DNA of 64,000 nucleotides from Vallitaleaceae bacterium (GCA_028277605.1 JANQFZ010000013.1:62001-126000); one strand, 5' to 3'. Numbered from the stretch's first letter, positions 25,973-34,314 are shown. Notes: generated from the sequence alone by a model not told the origin. Program-made: numbers and translations.

Positions 25973-26866
25973 ATGTCAAAGAAATATGATATTGCCATCA
26001 TAGGCAGTGGTCCAGCAGGACTTCAAGCAGCTTTAAATGCAAAGATAAGAAAAAAGAGCTTCATTCTCTTTGGTACTAAAGAACTGAGTAAAATGATAAC
26101 AAAAGCACCTCATATACAGAATTACCTCGGATTACCTTCTATCACAGGTGAGGAGCTAAAAGATAAGTATACTGAGCATTTAGAGAACTTGAATATTATA
26201 ATTACCGAAGATAAAATTAACAACGTTTTCTCTATGGGAGACTATTTTGTGCTGATGGGACAGGATAATACATCCTATGAAGCTAGTAGTGTTATTATCG
26301 CTACTGGTATAGCCTTTGGAAAACCCTATAAAGGAGAAGAAGAGTTTCTTGGAAAAGGGGTCGGCTATTGTGCTACATGTGATGCACCTCTTTATAAGGA
26401 TAAAACCGTTACCATCATAGCCCAAAATAGTGAGAGTGAAGAAGAAGCTAACTATGTATATGAGATTGCAAGTAAAGTCTATTTCCTTCCTCTTTATAAA
26501 GGAAACTATCATCTCAAAGAAGGTATAGAAGTCCTTCATGCAAGACCCATTGAAATAGAAGGAGATACTAAGGTTAATAAGCTTATAACAACCGAAGGTG
26601 TAATTGAAACGGATGGTGTCTTTATCCTCAGAGAGAGTATTTCACCTAAACAGCTCGTTCCAGGTCTAGCAATGGATGGCAAACATATAAAGGTGAATCA
26701 AGACATGGAAACTAATTTAAAAGGCTGCTATGCTGCTGGTGATATTACAGGTAAGCCTTACGGTTATATAAGAGCGGCAGGTCAAGGGTATATTGCTTCT
26801 CTAAACGCTGTGGTTTACTTAAAAGATGCTGATGCCTTTGAAGTGAGTCAAAATACACCTCAATAA
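25973..26866 (+). CDS. Thioredoxin-reductase-like flavoprotein, probably ferredoxin/flavodoxin dependent
   Basis: A 297-residue FAD enzyme of the low-molecular-weight thioredoxin reductase fold. The FAD motif IIGSGPAGLQAALNA is at residues 9-23, the redox disulfide CATC at 133-136, and the C-terminal FAD motif GCYAAGDITG near residue 250. The NADPH domain lacks the expected GGGxSA motif (it reads TIIAQNSESEEEANYV) and the HRRxxxR motif. This loss defines ferredoxin-dependent (FFTR) and related clostridial enzymes, so electrons probably come from ferredoxin or flavodoxin. AGGAG lies before the ATG. No thioredoxin gene is adjacent. Confidence 0.85.
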   Translation: MSKKYDIAIIGSGPAGLQAALNAKIRKKSFILFGTKELSKMITKAPHIQNYLGLPSITGEELKDKYTEHLENLNIIITEDKINNVFSMGDYFVLMGQDNTSYEASSVIIATGIAFGKPYKGEEEFLGKGVGYCATCDAPLYKDKTVTIIAQNSESEEEANYVYEIASKVYFLPLYKGNYHLKEGIEVLHARPIEIEGDTKVNKLITTEGVIETDGVFILRESISPKQLVPGLAMDGKHIKVNQDMETNLKGCYAAGDITGKPYGYIRAAGQGYIASLNAVVYLKDADAFEVSQNTPQ

Positions 26867-26995
26867 TATAAATGAATTACCAAAGATAAGAAAACCAGTT
26901 GATAATTGGTTAATAGTATTAACTTGTTCATGCTTTGAAAAAACAGCTTGATTTTTTGCTAGAAATAGACTATTCTATATAAGACAATTAAACAA

Positions 26996-27094
26996 GGACA
27001 GTTCGTGAACCTCCTGTCATTAAACAAAACTAGGCCCTAGCAATTACCTTTTTTAGGTAGTTGTAGTTATGGACAGTTTTTCTGTCCTTTTTTA
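26996..27094 (+). promoter_or_regulatory. Candidate riboswitch with terminator upstream of the queuosine-type genes
   Basis: GGACAG (26996-27001) can pair with CTGTC (27014-27018) around a 12-base loop starting TTC. It is followed by an A-rich tail with AAAACTAGG (27026-27034), reminiscent of preQ1-I aptamers. A second hairpin, CAATTACC/GGTAGTTG, and a clear terminator, GGACAG-TTTTT-CTGTCC-TTTTTTA (27071-27094), follow. The GGACAG/CTGTC sequences of aptamer and terminator are interchangeable. The expected L1-tail pseudoknot pairing is not canonical, so the class is uncertain. The downstream queuosine transporter makes preQ1-type control plausible. Confidence 0.45.
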
Positions 27095-27169
27095 TTGCTT
27101 AAAACCACATAGAGTTAAGTAATTTAAAGAAGTAATGATTGAAGTAATATTTATTGAGGTAGGTGTAAG

Positions 27170-27850
27170 ATGAAACGCTATAGTATATTAGAAAATAGAG
27201 AAATTGTATTATTAAAAAGTCGCCCTTGCTTTTGGAGAAAATGCACTTTTTGTGATTACATTATGGATAATTCCACAAATGTAGAGGAAATGAATCAAAT
27301 CAATCATAAAATACTTAAGAAGGTTACCGGGTGTAAAGAAGCTTTAGAAGTCATTAATTCTGGAAGTTGTTTTGAAATGCCTAAAGAAACTTTAAAAGCA
27401 ATTAAAGATGTTGTCACTGCTAAGAACATCAAAAAGCTTTACTTAGAAAGCCATTGGGTCTACAGACATCGGTTAGCTGATATAAGAAGTTTTTTTGAGA
27501 TACCCATTGTTTTTAAAATAGGGGTTGAAACCTTTGATTATGATTTTAGAAACATCACTCTAAATAAAAACGCCCATTTTAAACATCCATCCGAAGTTAA
27601 GGAACACTTCGATTCTGTTTGTCTCTTAGTTGGTATTCAAGGACAGACAAAAGAAATGATACGTAAAGATATCGAACTATTACTACGTTACTTTGAATAT
27701 GGAACCATTAATATTTTCACAGAAAACTCAACACCTGTAAAAAGAGATGAAGCATTGATTGAGTGGTTTTTGAATGAATATCAGCATTTAAAAGATCATC
27801 CCACTATTGATATGCTGGTTGAAAATACAGATTTTGGAGTTGGAGATTAA
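27170..27850 (+). CDS. Radical SAM-like enzyme, possibly queuosine salvage
   Basis: A 226-residue protein with a cysteine cluster, Cys20-Cys25-Cys28, in RPCFWRKCTFCDY (CX4CX2C in place of the classical CX3CX2C). This is followed by SGSCFEMP, KKLYLESHWVYRHR, FKIGVETFDYDFR and LLVGIQGQTKEMIRKDIELL, segments typical of radical SAM barrels that bind S-adenosylmethionine. It is 12 bp upstream of a YhhQ-type transporter and behind a candidate riboswitch, so a role in queuosine or queuine salvage (compare the QueL lyase of clostridia) is inferred from context. The exact reaction is not shown by the sequence. Confidence 0.7.
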   Translation: MKRYSILENREIVLLKSRPCFWRKCTFCDYIMDNSTNVEEMNQINHKILKKVTGCKEALEVINSGSCFEMPKETLKAIKDVVTAKNIKKLYLESHWVYRHRLADIRSFFEIPIVFKIGVETFDYDFRNITLNKNAHFKHPSEVKEHFDSVCLLVGIQGQTKEMIRKDIELLLRYFEYGTINIFTENSTPVKRDEALIEWFLNEYQHLKDHPTIDMLVENTDFGVGD

Positions 27851-27862
27851 GGAGGTTAATCT

Positions 27863-28537
27863 ATGAATAATAACCTTTTATGGTTCATTTTATTGTTAAT
27901 TAATTTTTCTGGTATCCTCATCAGTTACGCACTTTTCAAAAAAACTGGTCTGTATATTTGGATAGCCGTGGCTGCTGTTATAGCTAATATTCAGGTAATG
28001 AAAACTGTTGAGGTGTATGGCTTTATCACAACGTTGGGGAATATTATTTATGGAACATCTTATCTAGCAACAGATATTTTAAATGAAAAATATGGTAAGA
28101 AAGAAGCTCAAAAGGGAGTTTATATTGGAATATTTATTTTAATTATTGTTACGATTATTATGCAGGTTTGCTTGTTATTTACACCTCATATAGATGATAT
28201 AGCTCATGGTGCTTTTAAAACCATCTTCGGATTATTACCACGCATTGCTTTTGCTAGTATTACTGCCTACACCATCAGCCAATTATTTGACGTTTGGATT
28301 TTTGATCAGCTGAAGCAAAAGCTGCCTAAGCATCTATGGGCAAGAAATAATGGTTCTACCTTAATCAGCCAGATGATTGATAATACTATATTTACCTTCT
28401 TGGCTTTTTGGGGGGTTTATCCTTTTAGTGTTGTTGTTCAGATTTTCATATCCACTTATTTGTTAAAACTTATCGTTGGTATCCTAGATACACCGTTTAT
28501 CTATTTAGCAAAAAGATTACATAACAAAAATATCTAA
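27863..28537 (+). CDS. yhhQ: Queuosine precursor transporter (YhhQ/VUT family)
   Basis: A 224-residue integral membrane protein with six to seven helices, the usual size for the family. The hallmark region NIIYGTSYLATDILNEKYG (about residues 54-72) with its acidic pair is complete. A second conserved part is TISQLFDVWIFDQLK, followed by RNNGSTLISQMIDN. It imports preQ1, preQ0 or queuine across the membrane. TAAGGAGGTTAATCT precedes the ATG. It is co-transcribed with the radical SAM gene and convergent with the flavodoxin-like genes. Confidence 0.88.
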   Translation: MNNNLLWFILLLINFSGILISYALFKKTGLYIWIAVAAVIANIQVMKTVEVYGFITTLGNIIYGTSYLATDILNEKYGKKEAQKGVYIGIFILIIVTIIMQVCLLFTPHIDDIAHGAFKTIFGLLPRIAFASITAYTISQLFDVWIFDQLKQKLPKHLWARNNGSTLISQMIDNTIFTFLAFWGVYPFSVVVQIFISTYLLKLIVGILDTPFIYLAKRLHNKNI

Positions 28538-28548
28538 ACCATAGACTC

Positions 28549-29217
28549 TTAAATATAAGGTTTTGCATACAAGTCTTTTTTTCTAAGCTGATTATTCTTA
28601 GTATAATCCTTCCAGTGTCTATTGCCCATAAACATAAAAACTCTCTTAGGCACTGAGGGATTGACTAATCGATTGTCTCTACCTTGTTTGCTTTCTTCTA
28701 AATCTTCTCTAAGCATTTTTAAGGCATCATAAACCTTCTTCTTCACTTTATCTTCCTTAGGCATGCCTTTTATATTCATCATTGTTACTCCCCCGCCGAT
28801 TCCTAGTCCAAATCTCCAATTTAATCCAGCTTTATCACAATAAAGCTGCATAATATCTAATGCATGCTGATTTTTTTTGCCTTCAAAAGATCCAGATTGA
28901 ACAATTGCATAGACCTGAGGTGATTGACTTTTCTTGTTTAAATGAGTCCTTAAAATAAAGCGTTCAAATTTAGCCATAAAATCAAGTAAATGCGAGGGTA
29001 TACTATCCATAAACAAAGGATATACAAAAATAATTCTATCTGATGCATAGAGTGATTGGAATGCTTCTTCTAACAAACTATGGTCTATGCAATTCTTAAT
29101 ACATAGTGTTTTAAATGTCATACTTTTAGTGCTAAAAAGCCTTATAATTTCTTCTATCATCATTTGGCTTGTACTTTGTTCACCTTTTGGACTTCCGTTA
29201 ATTAAGTATACATTCAT
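28549..29217 (-). CDS. Flavodoxin-like NAD(P)H/FMN oxidoreductase
   Basis: The ATG at 29217 follows GGGGAATGGTATC; an earlier in-frame start lacks a ribosome site. It has 222 residues. MNVYLINGSPKGEQSTSQMM is the FMN phosphate-binding loop of the NADPH-dependent FMN reductase family. RIIFVYPLFMDSIPSHLLDFM and AIVQSGSFEG are further flavin-contacting segments. A basic C-terminal tail (NRHWKDYTKNNQLRKKDLYA) follows. The first 20 bases overlap the preceding flavodoxin-like gene, so the two are coupled and may form a redox pair. Substrate unknown. Confidence 0.8.
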   Translation of the reverse strand: MNVYLINGSPKGEQSTSQMMIEEIIRLFSTKSMTFKTLCIKNCIDHSLLEEAFQSLYASDRIIFVYPLFMDSIPSHLLDFMAKFERFILRTHLNKKSQSPQVYAIVQSGSFEGKKNQHALDIMQLYCDKAGLNWRFGLGIGGGVTMMNIKGMPKEDKVKKKVYDALKMLREDLEESKQGRDNRLVNPSVPKRVFMFMGNRHWKDYTKNNQLRKKDLYAKPYI

Positions 29218-29794
29218 GATACCATTCCCCTTTCTTAACATTACTGAGATAAGCTAAACACTTATCTATAGTATCTTCTACCTTCTGCTGTTCTCTGCAA
29301 ATCAATGTCTTAGCTTTAATTTTGTTAAAATTAATTGCATTGGCATGATTTAATTCTCTGAAAACCTCTTCCTCACGTGCTGTAATATTCTCTCCATACC
29401 CAATCATCATTAGCTGTGGATATTTACGATATCTAGGCGCTTGATGAACTTCTCCATTAGTTTTTTTGAAAAATGGTAATACATTAGGAATACTCCTATC
29501 TAGAACCCGCTTTATTGTCGGACTATAGCAGCCATTATAGACCTCACTTAGTAATATCATATGATCACATTGTATCATTGCATGATTAAGCTCTCTACCA
29601 ACATCATTAAATCTACAGATACCTGGTGTCTTTACCCAGCAGTTAAAGCAACCTATGCACTCATGCAGATCATCCAAATCAATACTAAACAGTCTAAAAT
29701 TGACTCCAATTTCTCTAAATATGTTTAATAAACTATCCCTTAAGTTTAATCCAATATCATTCATATTTTCTTCAGCTATTATTAATATGGTCAT
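29198..29794 (-). CDS. Flavodoxin-like oxidoreductase with Cys-rich motif
   Basis: A 198-residue flavodoxin-fold protein. DLHECIGCFNCWVKTPGIC (about residues 42-60) is the CxxCxxC...C motif seen in iron-sulfur flavoprotein-type reductases. YNGCYSPTIKRVLDRSIPN and MMIGYGENITAREEE continue the fold. The N-terminal loop (ILIIAEENMNDIGLNLRDSL) departs from the usual GSPR pattern, so FMN binding may be altered. It is the first gene of a two-gene operon preceded by a strong promoter with palindromic sites. Function unknown, with electron transfer inferred. Confidence 0.78.
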   Translation of the reverse strand: MTILIIAEENMNDIGLNLRDSLLNIFREIGVNFRLFSIDLDDLHECIGCFNCWVKTPGICRFNDVGRELNHAMIQCDHMILLSEVYNGCYSPTIKRVLDRSIPNVLPFFKKTNGEVHQAPRYRKYPQLMMIGYGENITAREEEVFRELNHANAINFNKIKAKTLICREQQKVEDTIDKCLAYLSNVKKGEWYHECILN

Positions 29795-29815
29795 ATATCA
29801 TCGTCTCCTTTCTAG

Positions 29816-29894
29816 GTTTACAGAGTAAACATTATAGTATGTTCAGTATACCATTATAAGTTTGCGATGTCAACATAATATTTACACTATAAAC
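29816..29894 (-). promoter_or_regulatory. Promoter with two palindromic operator-like sites
   Basis: On the minus strand -35 TTGACA (29873-29868), a 17-bp spacer and -10 TATACT (29850-29845). A perfect palindrome, GTTTAC-AGA-GTAAAC (29816-29830), lies downstream of the -10. A related but imperfect copy, ATTTACACTATAAAC (29880-29894), lies just upstream of the -35. The pattern suggests TetR-type repression, but no regulator gene is adjacent. Confidence 0.65.
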
Positions 29895-30016
29895 ATAAAA
29901 GATGTGGGATCTCTGGAAGAAAACGTATTAATATGTCAAATCAAAACCATGTAAGACTAGAGTATACCAGTCTTATTACCCCTTAAGATATACTGATATT
30001 TAAACTGTTAGAAACC

Positions 30017-30063
30017 AAAAAAGATTAAAAAGCAATGGATAATGCTCTTTAATCTCTTTTTTT
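30017..30063. terminator. Bidirectional terminator after the aldo/keto reductase
   Basis: AGATTAAAAAGCA (30022-30034) pairs with TGCTCTTTAATCT (30043-30055) with one mismatch. A-rich sequence on the left and T-rich on the right give U-runs for both strands. It ends the reductase transcript on the minus strand. Confidence 0.75.
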
Positions 30064-30073
30064 GTTTTATGGA

Positions 30074-31294
30074 TTATTCTTTCTTGCCTCTATGAGCTAT
30101 ACGATTTGCAACCCGTGCTATTGTTTTAACCCCTGGTCCTTCTAAGTCTTTTTGCACTTGTTTAAATACTTCTCTTATTTTTATATTTTGTGGACATGCC
30201 TTTTCACATTTACCACAATTTATACAGGCACTTGTCCAATGCGGCTTACCATCTTGTGTCTGAATGCCAGCAAATATCATATGCTCTAACTTTGAACCAA
30301 ATTTCGAAAACATATGATAGTTATTTAAGTTTTTAAAGGCTAATGGTATATCTATACCTGCTGGACAAGGCATGCAGTATGCACATCCAGTACATCCAAC
30401 CTGCATCAATCTTTGATAAGTATTTCTAACCTCATTAATCAAGTGATTCTCATCTTTTGTTAAAGCATTTGGATAGGATTCTGATGCAATCTTTATATTC
30501 TCTTTAATATGCTCTTCGCGATTCATGCCTGATAACAAAAGGGTAACAGCAGGATGATTCCAAATCCATCTTAATGCCCAATCCACTGAGCTTCTTTGAG
30601 TTGGTGCCTTATCATAAAGAGTTTGAACATCCTTAGGAATTTTTCCTACTAAAGAACCACCCCTAAGGGGTTCCATAATGATAATTCCCAACCCTTTATT
30701 GTGCGCATATTCTATGCCTTTGATTCCTGCCTGAAAATTTTGATCCAGTATATTATACTGAACTTGAGCAAATTCCCATTGATAACCATCTACTATGGTG
30801 ATGAAATCTTGATGTGAACCATGAAATGAGAATCCCATATGGCGTACTTTGCCTTGTCTCTTTATTTTATCCATAAAGTCAATCACACCAAAAGAAACCA
30901 TCTTCTTCCATGCATTTCCGTCTAATGCATGGAGCAGATAATAGTCGATGGTATCTACTTGAAGTTTTTTGAGCTGCTTATGAAAGATATCTTCCATGCT
31001 TTCTTTTTTATTAATAATCATACAAGGAAGCTTAGTTGCTATATTGACTTTTTCTCTATAACCATTTTTTAAGACATACTGACCTAAAAACCTCTCAGAT
31101 GCCCCCAAATGGTAAAAATAGGCTGTATCTAAATAATTAACCCCCTGATCGATAGCGTATCTAATCTGCTTCAATGCTTTGTCCTTATCAATTAAAGAAG
31201 AGGTTACCCCTCCCACACGAGTTGGAAGTCTCATGCATCCATAACCAAGAACAGAGAGTTTTTCAGTTGAATTAGGCATGGTTCTATATTGCAT
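30074..31294 (-). CDS. Aldo/keto reductase with C-terminal ferredoxin domain
   Basis: A 406-residue protein in two parts. Residues 1-275 are an aldo/keto reductase barrel with GYGCMRLPTR, YLDTAYFYHLG (catalytic Asp and Tyr), ATKLPCM (Lys) and DYYLLHALDG (His). Residues 295-380 carry CTGCAYCMPCPAGIDIP and CINCGKCEKACPQNIKI, which supply cysteines for [4Fe-4S] clusters. Fusions of this type are common in anaerobes and are annotated as putative oxidoreductases of the aryl-alcohol dehydrogenase family. AAGGAGTAAAACGG precedes the ATG. Substrate unknown. Confidence 0.9.
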   Translation of the reverse strand: MQYRTMPNSTEKLSVLGYGCMRLPTRVGGVTSSLIDKDKALKQIRYAIDQGVNYLDTAYFYHLGASERFLGQYVLKNGYREKVNIATKLPCMIINKKESMEDIFHKQLKKLQVDTIDYYLLHALDGNAWKKMVSFGVIDFMDKIKRQGKVRHMGFSFHGSHQDFITIVDGYQWEFAQVQYNILDQNFQAGIKGIEYAHNKGLGIIIMEPLRGGSLVGKIPKDVQTLYDKAPTQRSSVDWALRWIWNHPAVTLLLSGMNREEHIKENIKIASESYPNALTKDENHLINEVRNTYQRLMQVGCTGCAYCMPCPAGIDIPLAFKNLNNYHMFSKFGSKLEHMIFAGIQTQDGKPHWTSACINCGKCEKACPQNIKIREVFKQVQKDLEGPGVKTIARVANRIAHRGKKE

Positions 31295-31439
31295 CCGTTT
31301 TACTCCTTCATATAGATTTAATGAATAGCCTTAGCTAGTGGTTAACTCTAACTAAACACCTTTAATTACACTATGTAACTTATTTTTATCATATCACTTG
31401 TTTTACAAGGTGTCAATTTTTTAATAGTTTTTTTATATT

Positions 31440-31603
31440 TTAGATAAACTTGCTATTAGCTATAGTAAAGCCTCCATCAACATGAAATATGGAACACGTA
31501 ATCCATTTTGCCTGATTAGATACTAAGTAAACGGCTATATTTGCTATGTCTATTGGTTCACCAATTTTTTGTAACGGATAATTAGTATCAGTAATTCTTT
31601 ACT
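31440..31603 (-). pseudogene. C-terminal fragment of a short-chain dehydrogenase/reductase
   Basis: On the minus strand about 53 codons end at TAA (31442-31440) and read KIGEPIDIANIAVYLVSNQA, then WITCSIFHVDGGFTIANSKF, which is the typical SDR C-terminus (GEPeDIA...LaSdxA...TG...VDGG). The frame closes upstream at about 31604, and no Rossmann start or YxxxK motif is found before it. The usual TG is TC here. It is a remnant of a deleted gene between the aldo/keto reductase and the SleB-like gene. Confidence 0.75.
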
Positions 31604-31617
31604 TTCATTGAGTAATT

Positions 31618-31789
31618 AAATTGATTATATTAATCAATTTGCATGTTGTCAACCTTACGATTTATTTTAGTTTTTTGGTATTTAAACAAGCGTTTTCAAT
31701 TACTTGTAAATGTGTTTTTAAAAAATTTATAGTTGAGGTTGACTTATTATTATATTTTATTATTTATTTTATGATTACTTGCAAGTAAT
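31618..31789 (+). promoter_or_regulatory. Promoter region of the SleB-like gene with two palindromes
   Basis: AAATTGATTA-TAT-TAATCAATTT (31618-31640) is a perfect 10-3-10 inverted repeat. ATTACTTGCAAGTAAT (31774-31789) is a perfect 16-bp palindrome 27 bases before the gene, and a related half, ATTACTTGTAA, lies near 31699. A possible promoter, TTGACT (31739-31744) with an A/T-rich -10 near 31761, lies between. The palindrome near the start codon is a likely operator. Confidence 0.5.
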
Positions 31790-31816
31790 ACAAAATAACA
31801 AACAAAGGAGAAAACA

Positions 31817-32563
31817 ATGAAAAAAAAGAATTTATTTAGTTTATTATTTTTATTAACCTTAATTATTAATATATCAAATATCCCTTCATATGCAGCATCC
31901 TCTTATTTCTCAGATGCTGAAATAGATGATATTATAACCATGGGGTTTCCAAGTGACTATAAATCATATATTGATAAATACTATGAAGCATTTTTAGATG
32001 AAGAATCTATTATAGAAAGTTATTGGGGTTATTCACTTGACACAAACGAGAGAAAACAGTATTTTAATGATTTTATTCATTGTATAAAAAAAATTACAAC
32101 ATCAGAAGGCGAAGCAGCTTCTATACGGTCTCAATTGACGCGTGCTTTATACTTTGAAGTTTGTGATTTATGTGCTAATAATCGCTCAGGCTCAATAACA
32201 GGTATGAAGGCTGTTCTTGACCTAATTACTAACAGAACCAATTCATCCTCATATCCAAATGATTTTCTTGGTGCTGCTTATGATAGTTGTTTAGATGGCT
32301 TCAATTCATCTAAATCAGTTACCTATTGGCATAACCATATGAAAAATCCTATAGCAGATTCTGCTTGGAGTTCTAATGCAAGAAGAACTTTAGTAAGTGC
32401 ATATATGATATCATATATTATGGAAAATGAAATATATGACAAAGTTTTTACTCAGCATTATCATAGATTTACATCACTAGGTAATGATTATTTCTTTTAC
32501 AATGAGTCCCCAGGTTCCAATAGAGTTAACTATGGTGTTTTTTATTTTAGAAAAACTTATTAA
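31817..32563 (+). CDS. Exported SleB-like (cell wall hydrolase) protein
   Basis: A 248-residue protein with a cleavable signal peptide (hydrophobic core FSLLFLLTLIINISNI, likely cut after SYAA). The middle region matches the Hydrolase_2/SleB lytic-enzyme pattern: LTRALYFEVCDL with the presumed catalytic Glu, then GMKAVLDLITNRTNSSSYP, and GFNSSKS. The C-terminal part (NHMKNPIADSAW, YHRFTSLGNDYFFYN) also fits. SleB-type enzymes cleave cortex or cell-wall peptidoglycan. It shares the motif IxESYW and the ALYxE core with the exported protein at 33636-34238. AAAGGAGAAAACA precedes the ATG. Divergent from canonical SleB, so activity is inferred. Confidence 0.7.
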   Translation: MKKKNLFSLLFLLTLIINISNIPSYAASSYFSDAEIDDIITMGFPSDYKSYIDKYYEAFLDEESIIESYWGYSLDTNERKQYFNDFIHCIKKITTSEGEAASIRSQLTRALYFEVCDLCANNRSGSITGMKAVLDLITNRTNSSSYPNDFLGAAYDSCLDGFNSSKSVTYWHNHMKNPIADSAWSSNARRTLVSAYMISYIMENEIYDKVFTQHYHRFTSLGNDYFFYNESPGSNRVNYGVFYFRKTY

Positions 32564-32576
32564 TTAGGGAACAATA

Positions 32577-32617
32577 ACCAAAAGATCTGTATTTTGAATA
32601 GGTACAGATCTTTTGGT
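32577..32617. terminator. Bidirectional terminator between convergent genes
   Basis: ACCAAAAGATCTGTA (32577-32591) and TACAGATCTTTTGGT (32603-32617) form a perfect 15-bp stem with an 11-base loop between the SleB-like gene and the membrane-anchored protein gene. Confidence 0.8.
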
Positions 32618-32661
32618 ATCGTTCTCCTAAAATATACTATTAAAAAAATCTTTGAAATGTA

Positions 32662-33624
32662 TTACTGATCTATAAATGGTATATAATATAATTCTTCATT
32701 ATGTGTAATAATATCATTATTTGATAATTTATTAAGTATGCTAACTAGATTACTTTCACTAGTATCAAGGTAAGTTAGCTTTTGTAGTATTTCATTTTTA
32801 TATACATTTTTATAATCCGCGATAATTTTAATTATTTGTCCCTCGATTTCATTTTCCTGAATACAAAAGTTCTTAATAATACTTAATTTGTGATCACTAA
32901 ATTCCCAGATTGTACAGATGGAAGTTAGATACGTATTAGTTTCCAAATAATAAATAGGCGTAAACATAATTATATCCTCATAACCATCGTTATTATAATC
33001 AGTAAACCTGAAATAAGTTGGATCTGTTAATATAATACCATTAAGGTTATGTAACCCATGAAAGGTATTTAAACTATTTTTTAGAAAATGTTTAAGTTTC
33101 GGCTTTTCATCCAAGTTAATAAGTGTTGTTAACTTCAAATCAGTAAAACTCAATTCTATGAAATTAGATTTTTGATATTCTACATTAATATCTATCTGAA
33201 AGTCTGAACTCCATTTTTTCACTAATTTATCATCACTAATTGTGAAATAAGTTATAAACCATCGTGCTTCTTCTTTTCCATTTTCTTTTAAACTATAAGA
33301 GTAAATAAAATCTAAAGGCTCTTTTGTGTTATTCACATAATCAATGGTTGGATACTTATAAAAGTGTATTGCTGTTTTTTTTGTAAAAGGAATTATAGTT
33401 TCCAATTCATAAACACTATTTTTATTATATAATTCCAATTGATGATTATTATTTGATAAAGCAAGATAATCATTCCCATTTGATGTAATGATTTTTTTAA
33501 GTATTTTACCACCGTTATAAGATTTGACTATTTGGCTATCAGGAGTTCTGATAAAAAGATATGATAATATAGAAATTAGTATTATTAATAAGACAAAGAT
33601 ATATTGTTTTGTTTTTTTCTTCAA
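32662..33624 (-). CDS. Membrane-anchored protein with FG-GAP-like segment
   Basis: A 320-residue protein. The start is TTG at 33624 with TAGGAGGTAAAAAA before it. One N-terminal membrane helix (YIFVLLIILISILSYLFI, about residues 9-26) anchors a large extracytoplasmic part. FRFTDYNNDGYEDIIMFTP near residue 210 resembles a calcium-binding FG-GAP/VCBS-type loop (DxNxDGxxD). The rest is beta-rich with no other recognised domain. It lies 11 bp downstream of the second SleB-like gene on the same strand, apparently in one operon with the split sigma-factor genes. Function unknown. Confidence 0.6.
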   Translation of the reverse strand: MKKKTKQYIFVLLIILISILSYLFIRTPDSQIVKSYNGGKILKKIITSNGNDYLALSNNNHQLELYNKNSVYELETIIPFTKKTAIHFYKYPTIDYVNNTKEPLDFIYSYSLKENGKEEARWFITYFTISDDKLVKKWSSDFQIDINVEYQKSNFIELSFTDLKLTTLINLDEKPKLKHFLKNSLNTFHGLHNLNGIILTDPTYFRFTDYNNDGYEDIIMFTPIYYLETNTYLTSICTIWEFSDHKLSIIKNFCIQENEIEGQIIKIIADYKNVYKNEILQKLTYLDTSESNLVSILNKLSNNDIITHNEELYYIPFIDQ

Positions 33625-33635
33625 TTTTTTACCTC

Positions 33636-34238
33636 CTAATAATATATCTGGTTGTTTATACTGGATGTTGACAGTATTTGTTTGGATTCCAAAACACTAG
33701 CTATAAAACAACAATGTATAAAAAGTCTTTCTTTTGTCATATCATATGCTGGATTACCACTTATTAATGATGGTGCTAAAAATGGCAATGAAAATGTATT
33801 AGGTTTAATTAAACTATTTATCAATTTAATTGTAGATTGCTGGCTATAAGCATTCTCTATGCTTAAAAGATGTGCATAATTTAATAAATTGCTGAAAGTT
33901 GTAATTTTTTGTGATAAGGCTTCACAATATAGTACTCTAGCTATATAATCTACATTATCTACAACACCTAATTTTGAAACAATATTTTTTCCATACAGGT
34001 TGTCTTTATCAGTAATTTTTATACCATCATTGTTAGAAATAAATCTATCAATACCAATATTAATAAATTTTTTTTGAAGTCCCCATTCTGGTTCACACCA
34101 TATCATTTCTATACTCCAATAAGATTCAACAATTTCTTTTTCATTCCATAAAATATTATTAATATAATAATTATAACCTAAAAAACCTACGCTTAACAGT
34201 ATTAATGGTATAAAAAACTTGGTTTTAATTTTATTCAT
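33636..34238 (-). CDS. Membrane-anchored degenerate SleB-like protein
   Basis: A 200-residue protein with an N-terminal hydrophobic helix (FFIPLILLSVGFLGYNYYI). EIVESYWSIEMIW and DYIARVLYCEAL parallel IIESYWGYS and LTRALYFEV in the exported protein at 31817-32563, and the C-terminal helices align too (ERLFIHCCFIASVLES with RRTLVSAYMISYIMEN). The presumed catalytic Glu is kept, but the AV..(I/L)..NR motif of SleB is absent, so it may be a binding or regulatory relative and not an active lytic enzyme. AAGAAGGGATATAACTC precedes the ATG. The gene lies between the sigma-like pair and the FG-GAP-like gene. Confidence 0.55.
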   Translation of the reverse strand: MNKIKTKFFIPLILLSVGFLGYNYYINNILWNEKEIVESYWSIEMIWCEPEWGLQKKFINIGIDRFISNNDGIKITDKDNLYGKNIVSKLGVVDNVDYIARVLYCEALSQKITTFSNLLNYAHLLSIENAYSQQSTIKLINSLIKPNTFSLPFLAPSLISGNPAYDMTKERLFIHCCFIASVLESKQILSTSSINNQIYY

Positions 34239-34314
34239 GAGTTATATCCCTTCTTAAATCAAAGTAATGTTAATATATACTATGTATGTTTATAGCGAAT
34301 TAAAAGACCATTTA

